A DNA stretch of 64,000 bases, from NCBI GenBank assembly GCA_965218935.1, contig CBDCMH010000005.1, forward strand, positions 124,001 through 188,000, given 5' to 3'. Numbering within the stretch: position 1 is the stretch's first letter; every line of letters begins with the position of its first letter. This DNA is from JADFOI01 sp965218935 (GTDB lineage: Bacteria; Acidobacteriota; UBA6911; RPQK01; JADFOI01). This document shows positions 1 to 8,163 of this stretch, piece after piece. The notes below the pieces were generated by a model, which ran no database searches, was not told the DNA's origin, and saw only the letters and a program-made list of their open reading frames with translations. Both the position numbers and the translations under genes were made by a program.

Positions 1-2
1 AG

Positions 3-290
3 GATTGGCTGAATCTGCTTCAGGCCCATGAAGTGCCGGCAACATCGGTAAACGACTTGCAGGGTGTCTTCGGACTGAAACCTTTGCAGGAACGCAACAT
101 GGTTCAAGAGGTTCATCATCCGAAAATCGGGGTGTTGTCCCTGCTGGGCTCTCCCATCAAATTGCAAACGACGCCTGCCAGCGTCCGTCTGGCACCGCCC
201 CTATTGGGCGAACACACAGATGAGGTCTTGCAGCATCTGGGCTATTCGACCGATCAAGTCTCAGCTTTTCGAGAACAAGGAGTCATCTAA
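3..290 (+). CDS. CaiB/BaiF-type CoA-transferase, C-terminal fragment (cut by window edge)
   Basis: The frame is open from the left edge to a TAA stop, giving about 95 residues. The residues resemble the end of class III (CaiB/BaiF) CoA-transferases: a segment with V-x-HPxxG, then T-P-A-S-V-R and PPLLGEHTDEVL, then L-G-Y and a final REQGVI. Those features (substrate-loop proline, 'PxLGEHT', terminal 'GVI') are characteristic of the family, which moves CoA between carboxylic acids in the cytoplasm. The catalytic Asp of the family lies further N-terminal and is outside the window. The downstream gene is on the opposite strand, so this gene ends its unit here. The family assignment is fairly secure; the substrate is unknown. 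Confidence 0.85.
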   Translation, partial: DWLNLLQAHEVPATSVNDLQGVFGLKPLQERNMVQEVHHPKIGVLSLLGSPIKLQTTPASVRLAPPLLGEHTDEVLQHLGYSTDQVSAFREQGVI

Positions 291-360
291 CCCTGGAGAC
301 TCTGGTTGATGCGTCGCTCCGGATCATTGCGCCGATGCAGTAGAGTGGATGTGTAGGCTC

Positions 361-2538
361 CTAAAGGCCTAAGGCGTAGGTGACTTTGGCAATGAACGCC
401 CTCTCTCTGACTTCCCCGGTGGTGGCACGCACCTCGTTGTAGACCAGGAAAAGATCGCTCAGAGACCTGTGGATGAAATTGAACCGGATGTTGCTCTCAA
501 TTTCTCGAACGGTATTATTGTATTGGATGAGGGCGTTCAAGAAAGTTCGGGGATTGAAAGCATAGAGCAGCCGAGTGTTGACCAGGTTCGTCGTGAAATC
601 CCCCGAAGGTAAGGTGATTTCATCGTGATCCCACGATACGTCGGCAGTGAAATGATAGTTGGGCTGGAAACGCACGCCCAAGCTGTAGGAGTCCTTATCG
701 CCATCATAAAAACTTCCGGTTCGCACGGCTGCGCTGCCGCTGAGCACGCGGCTCCCGTCACTGGCAAAGGCAACCGAGAACTCATCAAACCAGTAGTCTC
801 CGACGGGGATTTCCTGCTCCGGTCGGATGGGAAAGGGCTCGTCCAGCCGTTCGAAATTAGCGTTCTGACGAAATACAAGGTTGCTGCTGTCTTCAAATCT
901 GATGGTAACACTAGTCTCCACGGTCCGGGTCTCCAGGGTCCCCTCCTGGTCCTCAATGTAGTTCGCCTCCACGGCCGGTTCCCATTGCCGAATCCAGGCA
1001 ACCTGCTCGGGTCTCGGTTTTAGGGAGAACCTGCCTCGAGTCTTGCGAATCCCGGTGCGAGGAACAAAACCCACTTCGGGATTGAAGTTCTCTTCAATGT
1101 TCAGGTGCTCGGCCAGGAGGTCCCAGAACTGATCGCGCCATCGGACACTGATATTGGTTGCCGTGTCTTTTCCGGGTCTATCCGGTGACTCCGTTTTCAG
1201 TGCTAAGGGGACAACATCCAGATAGTCGAAAAACCTCAGATTTGCGTCGACGCCATAGGTGCGGTTGTGTTGGCCCTCACGCTCCTGCTTGTTGACGAAA
1301 ATCCCTCCAAAGTCCGAGTTGCGCAGGAAATCCCGGCGCAAGCGAACAACCGTGAAGTTCGTTGAAGGCGTGTCTTCAAACTGATCGGTCTGCATCGACA
1401 GAATGCCGAGTGTATAGTCGCCCGCTCGGCCGCTGAGGCGGGCACCTCCCAAGATGGGAACCAGTTGGCCCTGGGAAATACCGATCCGCCGGCTGAAAAA
1501 AGGGATGACGTCGAGCGCACTAGAGCGGCCAAAGCGCCTCTGCGACTTGCCAAACTGAAAAATTCCTGAATTCTCAAGGAAAAAATCACGCTTTTCGGGG
1601 AAAAAGAGGCTGAACCGCGTCAAATTGATTTGCTGCTCGTCCGCTTCCACTTGCGCGAAATCCGTGTTGACGGTCAGATCCAGGGTTAACCCTGCAGTCA
1701 GGCCGTACTTGACGTCCAGACCCACCTCAGGAACGAAGTCCACGTCATCCTCAGGTTTGCGCACCACTGGCGCGGACAGGTAGGGTTTAAAGTAAAGATT
1801 TCGGCCTTGTCGGATTTGCTCGAAGCCCTCCAACGTGCCGGCGAACGATACACTGCTCAGGACGTTAGGTCGTGGAACATCTGTCCACAGGGCGAATTCG
1901 TTCTTACGCCGGATGCGCCTCGAAAAATTCACCCCCCACACCTGATGTTCACCCTCTCGAAAGCGAAAAGTCGTAAAGGGAATCGCCATTTCTATCTGCC
2001 AACCTGATTCGGTGATCTTGGTCTTCACGTCCCAAACCGCATCCCAGTTAAAATTGTTGTCGGAACCATTTCCGCGAACCTGACCGTCCCGTTTAGCTCC
2101 TCCCGGGTTTGTGCCTATGATCACTCCGCTGCGATCATCGTCAAACGTGTCAAAGACTGCCGAGAAATGATCATTATTGAATGCAGCAGCATCTCTTGTC
2201 ACATCGGTGAGAACAATCCCTTCTTTTCCAGCCGAATCAAAACAATAAACGCCCAGATAAAGATACTCCTCGTCATACAGAATGCGAACTTCAGTGCGTT
2301 CCGTGGAGGGTTCCCCCATGTTAGGATCGTTTCGAATGAAGTCGGTAGCCGGTTGGGCCTGGCTCCACGGCAGTTCGTCCAGATTTCCGTCTATGACGAT
2401 CTCACTTTCTATCTGAACCGCCGTCATCTTCTTGTCGGTGAGTTGAGCAAAGAGGACCTCGGTCCAACTGCACAACGTGAAGATTCCCAGAAAGACGAAT
2501 GTGTGAACCATGAATGTCGCAGAAAATGGTATCGGCAA
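361..2538 (-). CDS. DUF5916 outer-membrane protein with N-terminal family-9 carbohydrate-binding-like domain
   Basis: The 725-residue product has a hydrophobic leader ending near residue 32 (LFAQ), so it is probably exported. A CBM9-like beta-sandwich follows (about 40-245, starting VIDGNLDELPWSQAQPATDF and containing YLYLGVYCFD). The DUF5916 region, predicted as an outer-membrane beta-barrel, runs from about 260 to the end and carries the signature FFPEKRDFFLENSGIF. The chosen start is TTG, with GAGG seven bases upstream; the ATG at 2511 has no Shine-Dalgarno match. It is the first of three paralogs here (others at 29276 and 31563), and the only one that does not end in phenylalanine. It is divergent from the amidohydrolase at 2761 across a 222-bp spacer. 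The ligand is unknown; surface binding or transport of glycans or other polymers is inference. Confidence 0.85.
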   Translation of the reverse strand: MPIPFSATFMVHTFVFLGIFTLCSWTEVLFAQLTDKKMTAVQIESEIVIDGNLDELPWSQAQPATDFIRNDPNMGEPSTERTEVRILYDEEYLYLGVYCFDSAGKEGIVLTDVTRDAAAFNNDHFSAVFDTFDDDRSGVIIGTNPGGAKRDGQVRGNGSDNNFNWDAVWDVKTKITESGWQIEMAIPFTTFRFREGEHQVWGVNFSRRIRRKNEFALWTDVPRPNVLSSVSFAGTLEGFEQIRQGRNLYFKPYLSAPVVRKPEDDVDFVPEVGLDVKYGLTAGLTLDLTVNTDFAQVEADEQQINLTRFSLFFPEKRDFFLENSGIFQFGKSQRRFGRSSALDVIPFFSRRIGISQGQLVPILGGARLSGRAGDYTLGILSMQTDQFEDTPSTNFTVVRLRRDFLRNSDFGGIFVNKQEREGQHNRTYGVDANLRFFDYLDVVPLALKTESPDRPGKDTATNISVRWRDQFWDLLAEHLNIEENFNPEVGFVPRTGIRKTRGRFSLKPRPEQVAWIRQWEPAVEANYIEDQEGTLETRTVETSVTIRFEDSSNLVFRQNANFERLDEPFPIRPEQEIPVGDYWFDEFSVAFASDGSRVLSGSAAVRTGSFYDGDKDSYSLGVRFQPNYHFTADVSWDHDEITLPSGDFTTNLVNTRLLYAFNPRTFLNALIQYNNTVREIESNIRFNFIHRSLSDLFLVYNEVRATTGEVRERAFIAKVTYALGL

Positions 2539-2760
2539 TGTCGGACCTCACGGCATTGTGCTACATTGTCCAATCCTGCACAAGATCGACAGGGGGCCAC
2601 AGTGAATACACGCCGCTTTAGGGTTGCTTGACGACCTCCAAAGATTTAACATTCCCAGTACACAATGTACGCACAGAAGAATCAGAGGCCCAGGGCTATG
2701 GTCGAGACGACCACCAGCCCATAAGAAATCGCCGAGAAGATCGGCTCTCGGAGAAAAAGG

Positions 2761-4671
2761 ATGGATACAATCATGGAAAAAACTGGAGCTTTATCATGGG
2801 TGGTCCTAGCTCTCGGATTTTTGGCTTTCCCAGTGGTGCAAGCTCAAAATGCCCTGCCACCAGAAGTGGCTCGCTACGGAACTCCCGATCAGATCGTGGT
2901 CAACGGCAAGATCGTCAGCATGGATAATCCGGGGTTAAACGACAATCCGGGTCGCGTTTATGAAGCCATGGCTTTGAAGGGAAACCGGATCATGGCCTTG
3001 GGATCGAATCAGCAGATTCGAGCACTGGCTGACCGGAATACGAAGGTCCTGGATGTGGGGGGTCTGACCGTCATCCCCGGTATTATCGATACTCACGCTC
3101 ACATGTTCGGAGATGAACAAATTGCCGCTGAGCTGGGAATCCGGAGTCCTGATAAGGGACTCTCCCTCCAGGTCCAAGCCGGAAGGGATATGGAGGCAAC
3201 TCGAATGGTCGTCGAGAATGCCCTCAGAAATGCCGTGACCCAAGTGCAACCTGGGGATTGGCTTGCCATGAGAGTGGACGCAAATCCTGAACTGGGGGTC
3301 CATGCGTCCCGGGTTGCAGCCTGGGTGTCTCGGGGTGAACTGGCGCCGCGAGTACGTCTGAGCCAGGTGGCTCCAGAGAATCCCGTCATCTTGCGGGGGG
3401 GGAGTCGCGGTATCATCAACTCTGCCGCCTGGGATCTCCTCTCGGAGCTGTTCCCGGGCTTTACGGACTATGAAGGCCAGGAGGTTCCCGATGTGGAAGG
3501 TGCCCAGGAAAGAGGCATTGTCGCCGTTGGTGCCATGACGGCCATTACCTGGAATATCTGGTATGCCAATCAACCCCGCTCTGTGCTGGCTGAACTGATT
3601 AGCAAAGACTGGGAGATGGCGGCAGCCCATGGAGTGACCGCCTTCGGCTCACGGGTTCACAATCCAAGGATTTTGGATGCAGTGACGCAGCTCAACCGAG
3701 AAGGAAGTGCGCCCATCCGATTCATGATCCTTTTGGAAACCCACCGGCGCCCGGGCGACCCGGAGGCCATCAGGCAGTTATATCGGATGACCGGAAATTT
3801 CACAGGGGTTGGGAACGATATGATGTGGTTCGGGGGAGTCGCCTCCGAGTTGTGGGATTCAAGCTTTCCACAGGTGTGTTTGGGACCCGATGTCCCGGCC
3901 AGCCCGAGCATCAAAATACGCGAAAAGTGTCCCCAGCCCGGCGAAATGTATTGGGACACACTGCAGAATGCGCTGGAAGACGGCTGGCGGCTGGCCGGAG
4001 TGCACGGGGTGGGAAGTCATGGAGTTCGGCTGTATATCCAGATGATTGAAATGGCCATGAAGAATTCCGGAATGACGGTCGAGGATATCCGACGACTGCG
4101 GCTCACCACCGAGCATGCTGAGGCCTTGGGCACTCCGCCTGACGTCATGGCGAAGCTGAAGGAATATGGCATTATCGTCAGCGGCAATCCACCACGTTTG
4201 CGCCGCGAAAGCGTCTATCTCGAAGATTACGGTCCCGCTGTGGAGCCTTTCCTGCAACCGGTGAAGACTTGGTTAAACCAGGGTATCAACGTGGTCGGTC
4301 AGTTTGAAGGTTATGAGGGGATCGGTACCAACTTTAACCTCTATATCACCCGGGAGGTGAATGGCAGGACCGTGCTGCCGGAAGAGAAGCTGGACCGGGT
4401 AACGGTCCTCAAAATGTGGACCAACTGGGCTGCCTATTACTTGCTGAAGGAAAAGGATATCGGCACACTCGAGGTGGGAAAACTGGCCGATCTGCTGGTT
4501 CTGGACAAGGACTTTTTCACTATTCCCACCGACCAGATTCCCAAGATCATCCCACAGATGACCATGGTGGGAGGAGAGATCAGGTATCTGGGAAGCGAGT
4601 TCGCATCCAAACTGGGAATGGAGCCGGTGGGATATGAGTTTCCTGAAGGACACCAACCCTGGGAAAGATAG
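2761..4671 (+). CDS. Exported YtcJ-like amidohydrolase (Amidohydro_3)
   Basis: The 636-residue protein has a signal peptide (cleavage near VVQAQ, residue 29). The family N-terminal beta-sandwich strand reads DQIVVNGKIVSMD. The metal motif DTHAH is at residues 110-114; further histidines sit in GVHGVGSHG and TTEHAEALG. The C-terminal segment DIGTLEVGKLADLLVLDKD is the classic amidohydrolase composite-domain strand. The usual Gly-Ser-Asp of strand 8 is absent and QFEGYEG lies there. Two cysteines flank an insertion of about 20 residues (VCLGPD and KCPQPG). The ATG start has GGAG seven bases upstream; a second ATG at 2773 is possible. It converges on the next amidohydrolase. It should hydrolyse a C-N or related bond in the periplasm; the substrate cannot be read from sequence. 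Confidence 0.9.
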   Translation: MDTIMEKTGALSWVVLALGFLAFPVVQAQNALPPEVARYGTPDQIVVNGKIVSMDNPGLNDNPGRVYEAMALKGNRIMALGSNQQIRALADRNTKVLDVGGLTVIPGIIDTHAHMFGDEQIAAELGIRSPDKGLSLQVQAGRDMEATRMVVENALRNAVTQVQPGDWLAMRVDANPELGVHASRVAAWVSRGELAPRVRLSQVAPENPVILRGGSRGIINSAAWDLLSELFPGFTDYEGQEVPDVEGAQERGIVAVGAMTAITWNIWYANQPRSVLAELISKDWEMAAAHGVTAFGSRVHNPRILDAVTQLNREGSAPIRFMILLETHRRPGDPEAIRQLYRMTGNFTGVGNDMMWFGGVASELWDSSFPQVCLGPDVPASPSIKIREKCPQPGEMYWDTLQNALEDGWRLAGVHGVGSHGVRLYIQMIEMAMKNSGMTVEDIRRLRLTTEHAEALGTPPDVMAKLKEYGIIVSGNPPRLRRESVYLEDYGPAVEPFLQPVKTWLNQGINVVGQFEGYEGIGTNFNLYITREVNGRTVLPEEKLDRVTVLKMWTNWAAYYLLKEKDIGTLEVGKLADLLVLDKDFFTIPTDQIPKIIPQMTMVGGEIRYLGSEFASKLGMEPVGYEFPEGHQPWER

Positions 4672-4782
4672 CCCTCGCCTCTTGTGACGCCGGAGCCTTT
4701 CAGAGTTGTGATCAGGACAGGCTCGGGCCCCACCTGGGCAGCCATCTTTCAGGGCTGTGACCTTCTTAAGCCGACAGCTCTA

Positions 4783-6564
4783 CTAGAATTGCCCGGGCAA
4801 TTCATAAACGACTTGCCCGTCGATTACCGTCATGATCGCTTTCAGGTCCGAGATCTTGTCCTCAGGAACCGCCATGTAGTCCCCGTCCAGAATCACAAAA
4901 TCTGCCAGCTTGCCCGACTCAATCGATCCCAGAGTTTTCTCATCTCCCAGGTAATAAGCGGCCCAGATCGTGGTCATCTGCAGAGCCTGCTCGCGCGTGA
5001 CTCTTTCGGCCGCGTTCCAGACCTTGCCTGTTTCGATATCGGCGCGCCTCACATACGTCTCAATGAACCACAAGGGCGTCTTCTCGGTTCCGTCGTGATC
5101 CGTCCCTGTATTTCCAAGTCCCTCCATTCCCACAATGAGCCCGGCATCGATCATGCTCCTGATGGGCGACATTTTGACGGCCTCGTCTGCCCCGTAGATC
5201 TTGGCGTACCTTTCCATATTCTCCGCGGCGTTCTCCTCTGCACCAAAAACCAGCCCCATGCGCTTGCCCGCTTCGATGTGCTCGGGCTTGATCATCAAAG
5301 AGTGGTCAACGCCGTGGCGGAGACCGACGATGGATTTTTCTTTGTGGGCTTCCTCGTAGGCGGCCAGCAGCTCATCCACAGACCTGTCTCCCGCCGTGTG
5401 AATCCCGAGGATACGCCAACCGTAACGACTCAAAATCGGAATCGACTTCCAATCGGTCGCCTGGCGGTCTGCATAATAAGGAACAAAACCAAAGTCCGGC
5501 GCGCCCGGATTCCTGGCATGGCTCATGGCCGGCAGTTTGGGCTTGCGGGTCCAGCCCCGGCCGTTTCCCAATGATCCGTCAGGATTGCCCACGTTGGCTG
5601 CGGCAACCTTCAGCCAATCGTCCCCCAGTCCGTTCAAGTCGCCCACCCGTTTGATGATCGACTCCGGACGGTCAGCCACGCGAGCAAACTCATGGAATAC
5701 CCGCATTCGCAGGCTGGCTTCCCCACGCTCCCAGATTCTCTTGAACACGGAGATCGAGTAGGCTGGATAACGAGCTCCCACAGTGGTCTTCCCCTGAGTG
5801 TTGAACTTCTTCATGGCAGCCTTGTACAACGGCACCAGTTTCTCGATGTCCGGCCAGGGAAGCACCTCGTAGTAGAGGCGCCCGTAAGCCGCCTGGTCGA
5901 TAAAGCCGGTGGGTTCTCCATTCTCATCCTTCACCAGACCGGCGATATTCGACGGCATGTCGGCCAACCGCAGGGCGTAGCTGTTGATGACGGCGTCGTT
6001 GCCAGGCGGGCTCGTCCACACAAAGATCGGGTTATTCGGGGATATCGGATCCAGGTCATGCCGCGTCATGGCAAAAGAAGACTCTGCCCAGGGTTGCTCG
6101 ACGGATCTCGTTGACCTGAGGATAATCCATTCCCCAGGCTGCGCGGCATCGACAAGCTTCTTGATCTCCGCCAGCCACTGATCGCGGTTCTGGAAAATCA
6201 CTCGGGGCATCAGACCTCGTTCAGCATAGCTCTGGTAATGATTGTGGGTGTCGATGAAGCCCGGAACCACTGACCTGCCCTTCAGGTCGATCTGCCGTGT
6301 CTCGGGTCCCGCCAGGGCCCGAATGCGCTGGCTGGTCCCTATGGCCAGAAACTTCCCGTCGCGAACCGCAAAGGCCTGGTTGGTGCTGAACTCGTCGTCC
6401 ACGGTCAGGACCTTACCGTTGTAAACAATCATGTCCGCATAGGCCAGGATTTCTGGGGGGAACGATCCCTGCTGAGCCTCGACACCCCAGGACGAAAGGA
6501 CCAGTCCCAGGAGAGTTCCCATCCATACGTTATGATTTCGTTTGCCCAAAAGACGTCTGTACAT
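4783..6564 (-). CDS. Exported YtcJ-like amidohydrolase
   Basis: The 593-residue enzyme has a signal peptide ending near VEAQQ (residue 32). The metal-binding pair DTHNH is at residues 106-109. Later histidines are in GIHTAGDRS and GVDHSLMIKP, and the C-terminal strand is LGSIESGKLADFVILDGD. Strand 8 reads VGMEGLGNTG instead of the usual GSD. Unlike the other paralogs it lacks the paired cysteines of the mid-protein insertion. The ATG start has GGGAGG seven bases upstream. It is preceded on the same strand, 92 bp away, by a cohesin-like secreted protein gene (6657-7250), so the two are probably co-transcribed. The last codons form an 18-bp perfect palindrome next to the stop. The family is secure; substrate unknown. 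Confidence 0.9.
   Translation of the reverse strand: MYRRLLGKRNHNVWMGTLLGLVLSSWGVEAQQGSFPPEILAYADMIVYNGKVLTVDDEFSTNQAFAVRDGKFLAIGTSQRIRALAGPETRQIDLKGRSVVPGFIDTHNHYQSYAERGLMPRVIFQNRDQWLAEIKKLVDAAQPGEWIILRSTRSVEQPWAESSFAMTRHDLDPISPNNPIFVWTSPPGNDAVINSYALRLADMPSNIAGLVKDENGEPTGFIDQAAYGRLYYEVLPWPDIEKLVPLYKAAMKKFNTQGKTTVGARYPAYSISVFKRIWERGEASLRMRVFHEFARVADRPESIIKRVGDLNGLGDDWLKVAAANVGNPDGSLGNGRGWTRKPKLPAMSHARNPGAPDFGFVPYYADRQATDWKSIPILSRYGWRILGIHTAGDRSVDELLAAYEEAHKEKSIVGLRHGVDHSLMIKPEHIEAGKRMGLVFGAEENAAENMERYAKIYGADEAVKMSPIRSMIDAGLIVGMEGLGNTGTDHDGTEKTPLWFIETYVRRADIETGKVWNAAERVTREQALQMTTIWAAYYLGDEKTLGSIESGKLADFVILDGDYMAVPEDKISDLKAIMTVIDGQVVYELPGQF
4786..4803. repeat. 18-bp perfect palindrome at the 3' end of the amidohydrolase
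   Basis: GAATTGCCCGGGCAATTC reads the same on both strands and covers the last six codons of the minus-strand gene, directly beside its TAG stop. It could fold as a hairpin in either transcript of this convergent pair. There is no clear U tract, so a terminator role is only possible. Confidence 0.4.
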
Positions 6565-6656
6565 TTCACAACCTCCCTAATTGAATTGATTATGCAGGGG
6601 GACACCCAGCGGGTAAAGCATTATTCCCTTGTCCAAGCTCCAAAAGTGGTCCCGCC

Positions 6657-7250
6657 TCAATGCATATAAAAGAAACAGGAAAAGACCAGTGTCGTCTTGC
6701 CGACGAAAATTTCTCCATTGTCGAGCCCGATTGCCGAGATGGGGCGGGGGCTATCGCCCGCAGTCTCGGCCTGAAGCTGTGGCTCGAGAGTCGCCACCGC
6801 ATCCAGCGGCGCTTCTTCATCGACCTTAAAGACCAGATCCACGACAGTTCCGCTCGGAATCCACATTCCTGGCTCGGGGGTTACCGAGATCATGGCAACG
6901 GATTTCTCCACGTCTTTCTCGACCTCTTCGACAGTGGCAGTGACCTCGGCGTTGGATGCATCGGCTCCTATCGCCTTCCTAGCTTCCTGAAAAGTCACAA
7001 GGTTGTTGGGGAACTCAACCTGGATCTCGATCACGCCCACGTCCGTATCGTCTGAAACCTTCAAAGTCGCCTGGATGACAACCGACGCCCCGGGGGTACC
7101 CTGCCCCATCCCCAAATCCAGCGTTACCGCGGGGCGCTCAGTCTGAGCCTGGACAGCCTGCTGCTCGATGCTGAACACCCCCGTTGCCAACGGAATTGCG
7201 AGCCACAGGAGCTTCATGGCGCCAGCCCTTCGAGTTCTACTGCGCTGCAT
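6657..7250 (-). CDS. Secreted cohesin-like protein with C-terminal CFFYMH tail (copy 1)
   Basis: The 197-residue product starts with a basic n-region and a hydrophobic stretch (MKLLWLAIPLATGV) ending near QAVQAQ. The body is one beta-rich domain resembling cohesin: VTLDLGMGQGTPG, a strand VIEIQVEFPNNLVTF, and the G-t-V-v-D-L-v-F-k-V pattern (SGTVVDLVFKVDEEAP) typical of the fold. The protein ends in LVFSCFFYMH, and the last six residues are shared exactly with three other proteins here. I chose the ATG at 7250 (GGCGGAG just upstream, Arg-rich n-region); 7286 and 7217 are alternatives. It lies 92 bp upstream of, and parallel to, the amidohydrolase at 4783. No dockerin partner is visible. The cohesin fold is inferred from pattern; the function of the tail is unknown. 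Confidence 0.75.
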   Translation of the reverse strand: MQRSRTRRAGAMKLLWLAIPLATGVFSIEQQAVQAQTERPAVTLDLGMGQGTPGASVVIQATLKVSDDTDVGVIEIQVEFPNNLVTFQEARKAIGADASNAEVTATVEEVEKDVEKSVAMISVTPEPGMWIPSGTVVDLVFKVDEEAPLDAVATLEPQLQAETAGDSPRPISAIGLDNGEIFVGKTTLVFSCFFYMH

Positions 7251-7303
7251 CTTCTCCGCCACCCGTTCACTGGTTATGATTTTCATCTGTCCCCAAACTC
7301 CCC

Positions 7304-7612
7304 CTAGTGCGCGTGTTCCTCCTCGCTGTCTGGCACCAGTCCGGCCTCGCGTGCTCCCACTTATCCTCCAGCATCGGTACTCTTGAGACTGTGTGGGCAC
7401 ATTATACACCGACCGGGAAGATCTCCCAAGAGTTCTGGTGTCCCCTGATTGTCTCCCCTCTGGGTCGTTTTGGCTCAACCTCCATTAGGTGAAGTAGGTT
7501 TGTTCTTACCAGGGGGATACGACGTCTATCCCGAGGTTCCAGTGCATTGCATTTTAATACTTGACTTGTAGAACAGCAGAATATAAATAAAGGTTCAGCA
7601 TATATCAATAAA
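7304..7612. repeat. 309-bp direct repeat, left copy
   Basis: This stretch recurs at 7825-8133 with the same length and one difference that I found (CCAGCATC versus CCGGCATC). Both copies begin with CTAG and end in ATATCAATAAA. The left copy begins 54 bp upstream of the start chosen for the cohesin-like gene (18 bp from the alternative ATG at 7286), so it supplies that gene's upstream region. ORFs inside it appear in both copies but lack family similarity and a ribosome site, and I treat them as non-coding. It also contains TTGACT with a TATAAATA box facing right. Confidence 0.9.
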
Positions 7613-7768
7613 CTTCGCACACAGTCCCTCCACGAAGTCGTCAAAGCCGTGTTCGTTGAAAAGGCCATTCAGTCTTTCGTAGAAGGGATGGCCGGCGGTG
7701 CGGGGCAGCTCACTGGTGGCGACCCACAGGTCTTCTTGCTGTCGACGTTTCTTTTTCCCCATTGCCAT
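7613..7768 (-). pseudogene. Truncated IS1182-like transposase, first 52 codons
   Basis: The reading frame matches the start of the full transposase at 56847-58205 (MAMGKKKRRQQEDLW, then FNEHGFDDFVEGLC). It is cut after about 52 codons where the IS sequence joins the duplicated flank. All catalytic residues are missing, so no activity is possible. Confidence 0.85.
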
Positions 7769-7824
7769 GGGGTCACTCTAGTGTCGCTGTGTGACCCCTT
7801 ATCCTCGACTTTCACCACGGACTG
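7613..7824. mobile_element. Remnant of IS1182-like element (right end only)
   Basis: These 212 bp match the right end of the complete element at 58050-58261 with no difference I could see. They include the terminal inverted repeat (CTTTCACCACGGACTG) and the first 52 transposase codons. The sequence stops abruptly at 7613, where the 309-bp repeat begins. A CTAG sits immediately right of the remnant and another starts the left repeat copy, as expected for the 4-bp target of this IS. The element is dead here. Confidence 0.9.
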
Positions 7825-8133
7825 CTAGTGCGCGTGTTCCTCCTCGCTGTCTGGCACCAGTCCGGCCTCGCGTGCTCCCACTTATCCTCCGGCATCGGTA
7901 CTCTTGAGACTGTGTGGGCACATTATACACCGACCGGGAAGATCTCCCAAGAGTTCTGGTGTCCCCTGATTGTCTCCCCTCTGGGTCGTTTTGGCTCAAC
8001 CTCCATTAGGTGAAGTAGGTTTGTTCTTACCAGGGGGATACGACGTCTATCCCGAGGTTCCAGTGCATTGCATTTTAATACTTGACTTGTAGAACAGCAG
8101 AATATAAATAAAGGTTCAGCATATATCAATAAA
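7825..8133. repeat. 309-bp direct repeat, right copy
   Basis: This is the second copy of the 7304-7612 repeat, placed between the IS remnant and the amidohydrolase at 8164, whose start lies 30 bp beyond its end. The original spacer was probably a single divergent promoter region between the cohesin-like gene (left) and the amidohydrolase (right). The duplication now gives each gene its own copy. Confidence 0.9.
8082..8110 (+). promoter_or_regulatory. Possible sigma70 promoter for the amidohydrolase at 8164
   Basis: TTGACT at 8082-8087 is followed after 17 bp by TAAATA at 8105-8110 (TATAAA also overlaps with a 15-bp spacer). It is about 50 bp upstream of the start codon. The same box occurs at 7561-7589 in the left repeat copy. 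This is a pattern match only. Confidence 0.4.
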
Positions 8134-8163
8134 GCTAAGCTATTTCCCAAGAGGAGGAATTGA

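Noticed and set aside
4684..5574. 296-codon plus-strand frame opposite the amidohydrolase at 4783
   Set aside because: It is an antisense shadow of a gene with full catalytic motifs and a good ribosome site.
7286..7478. Extra N-terminal codons before the cohesin-like gene, repeated as a 66-codon frame at 7799-7999
   Set aside because: Both come from the duplicated 309-bp spacer. The Arg-rich translation has no leader or family likeness, and a ribosome site supports a later start.
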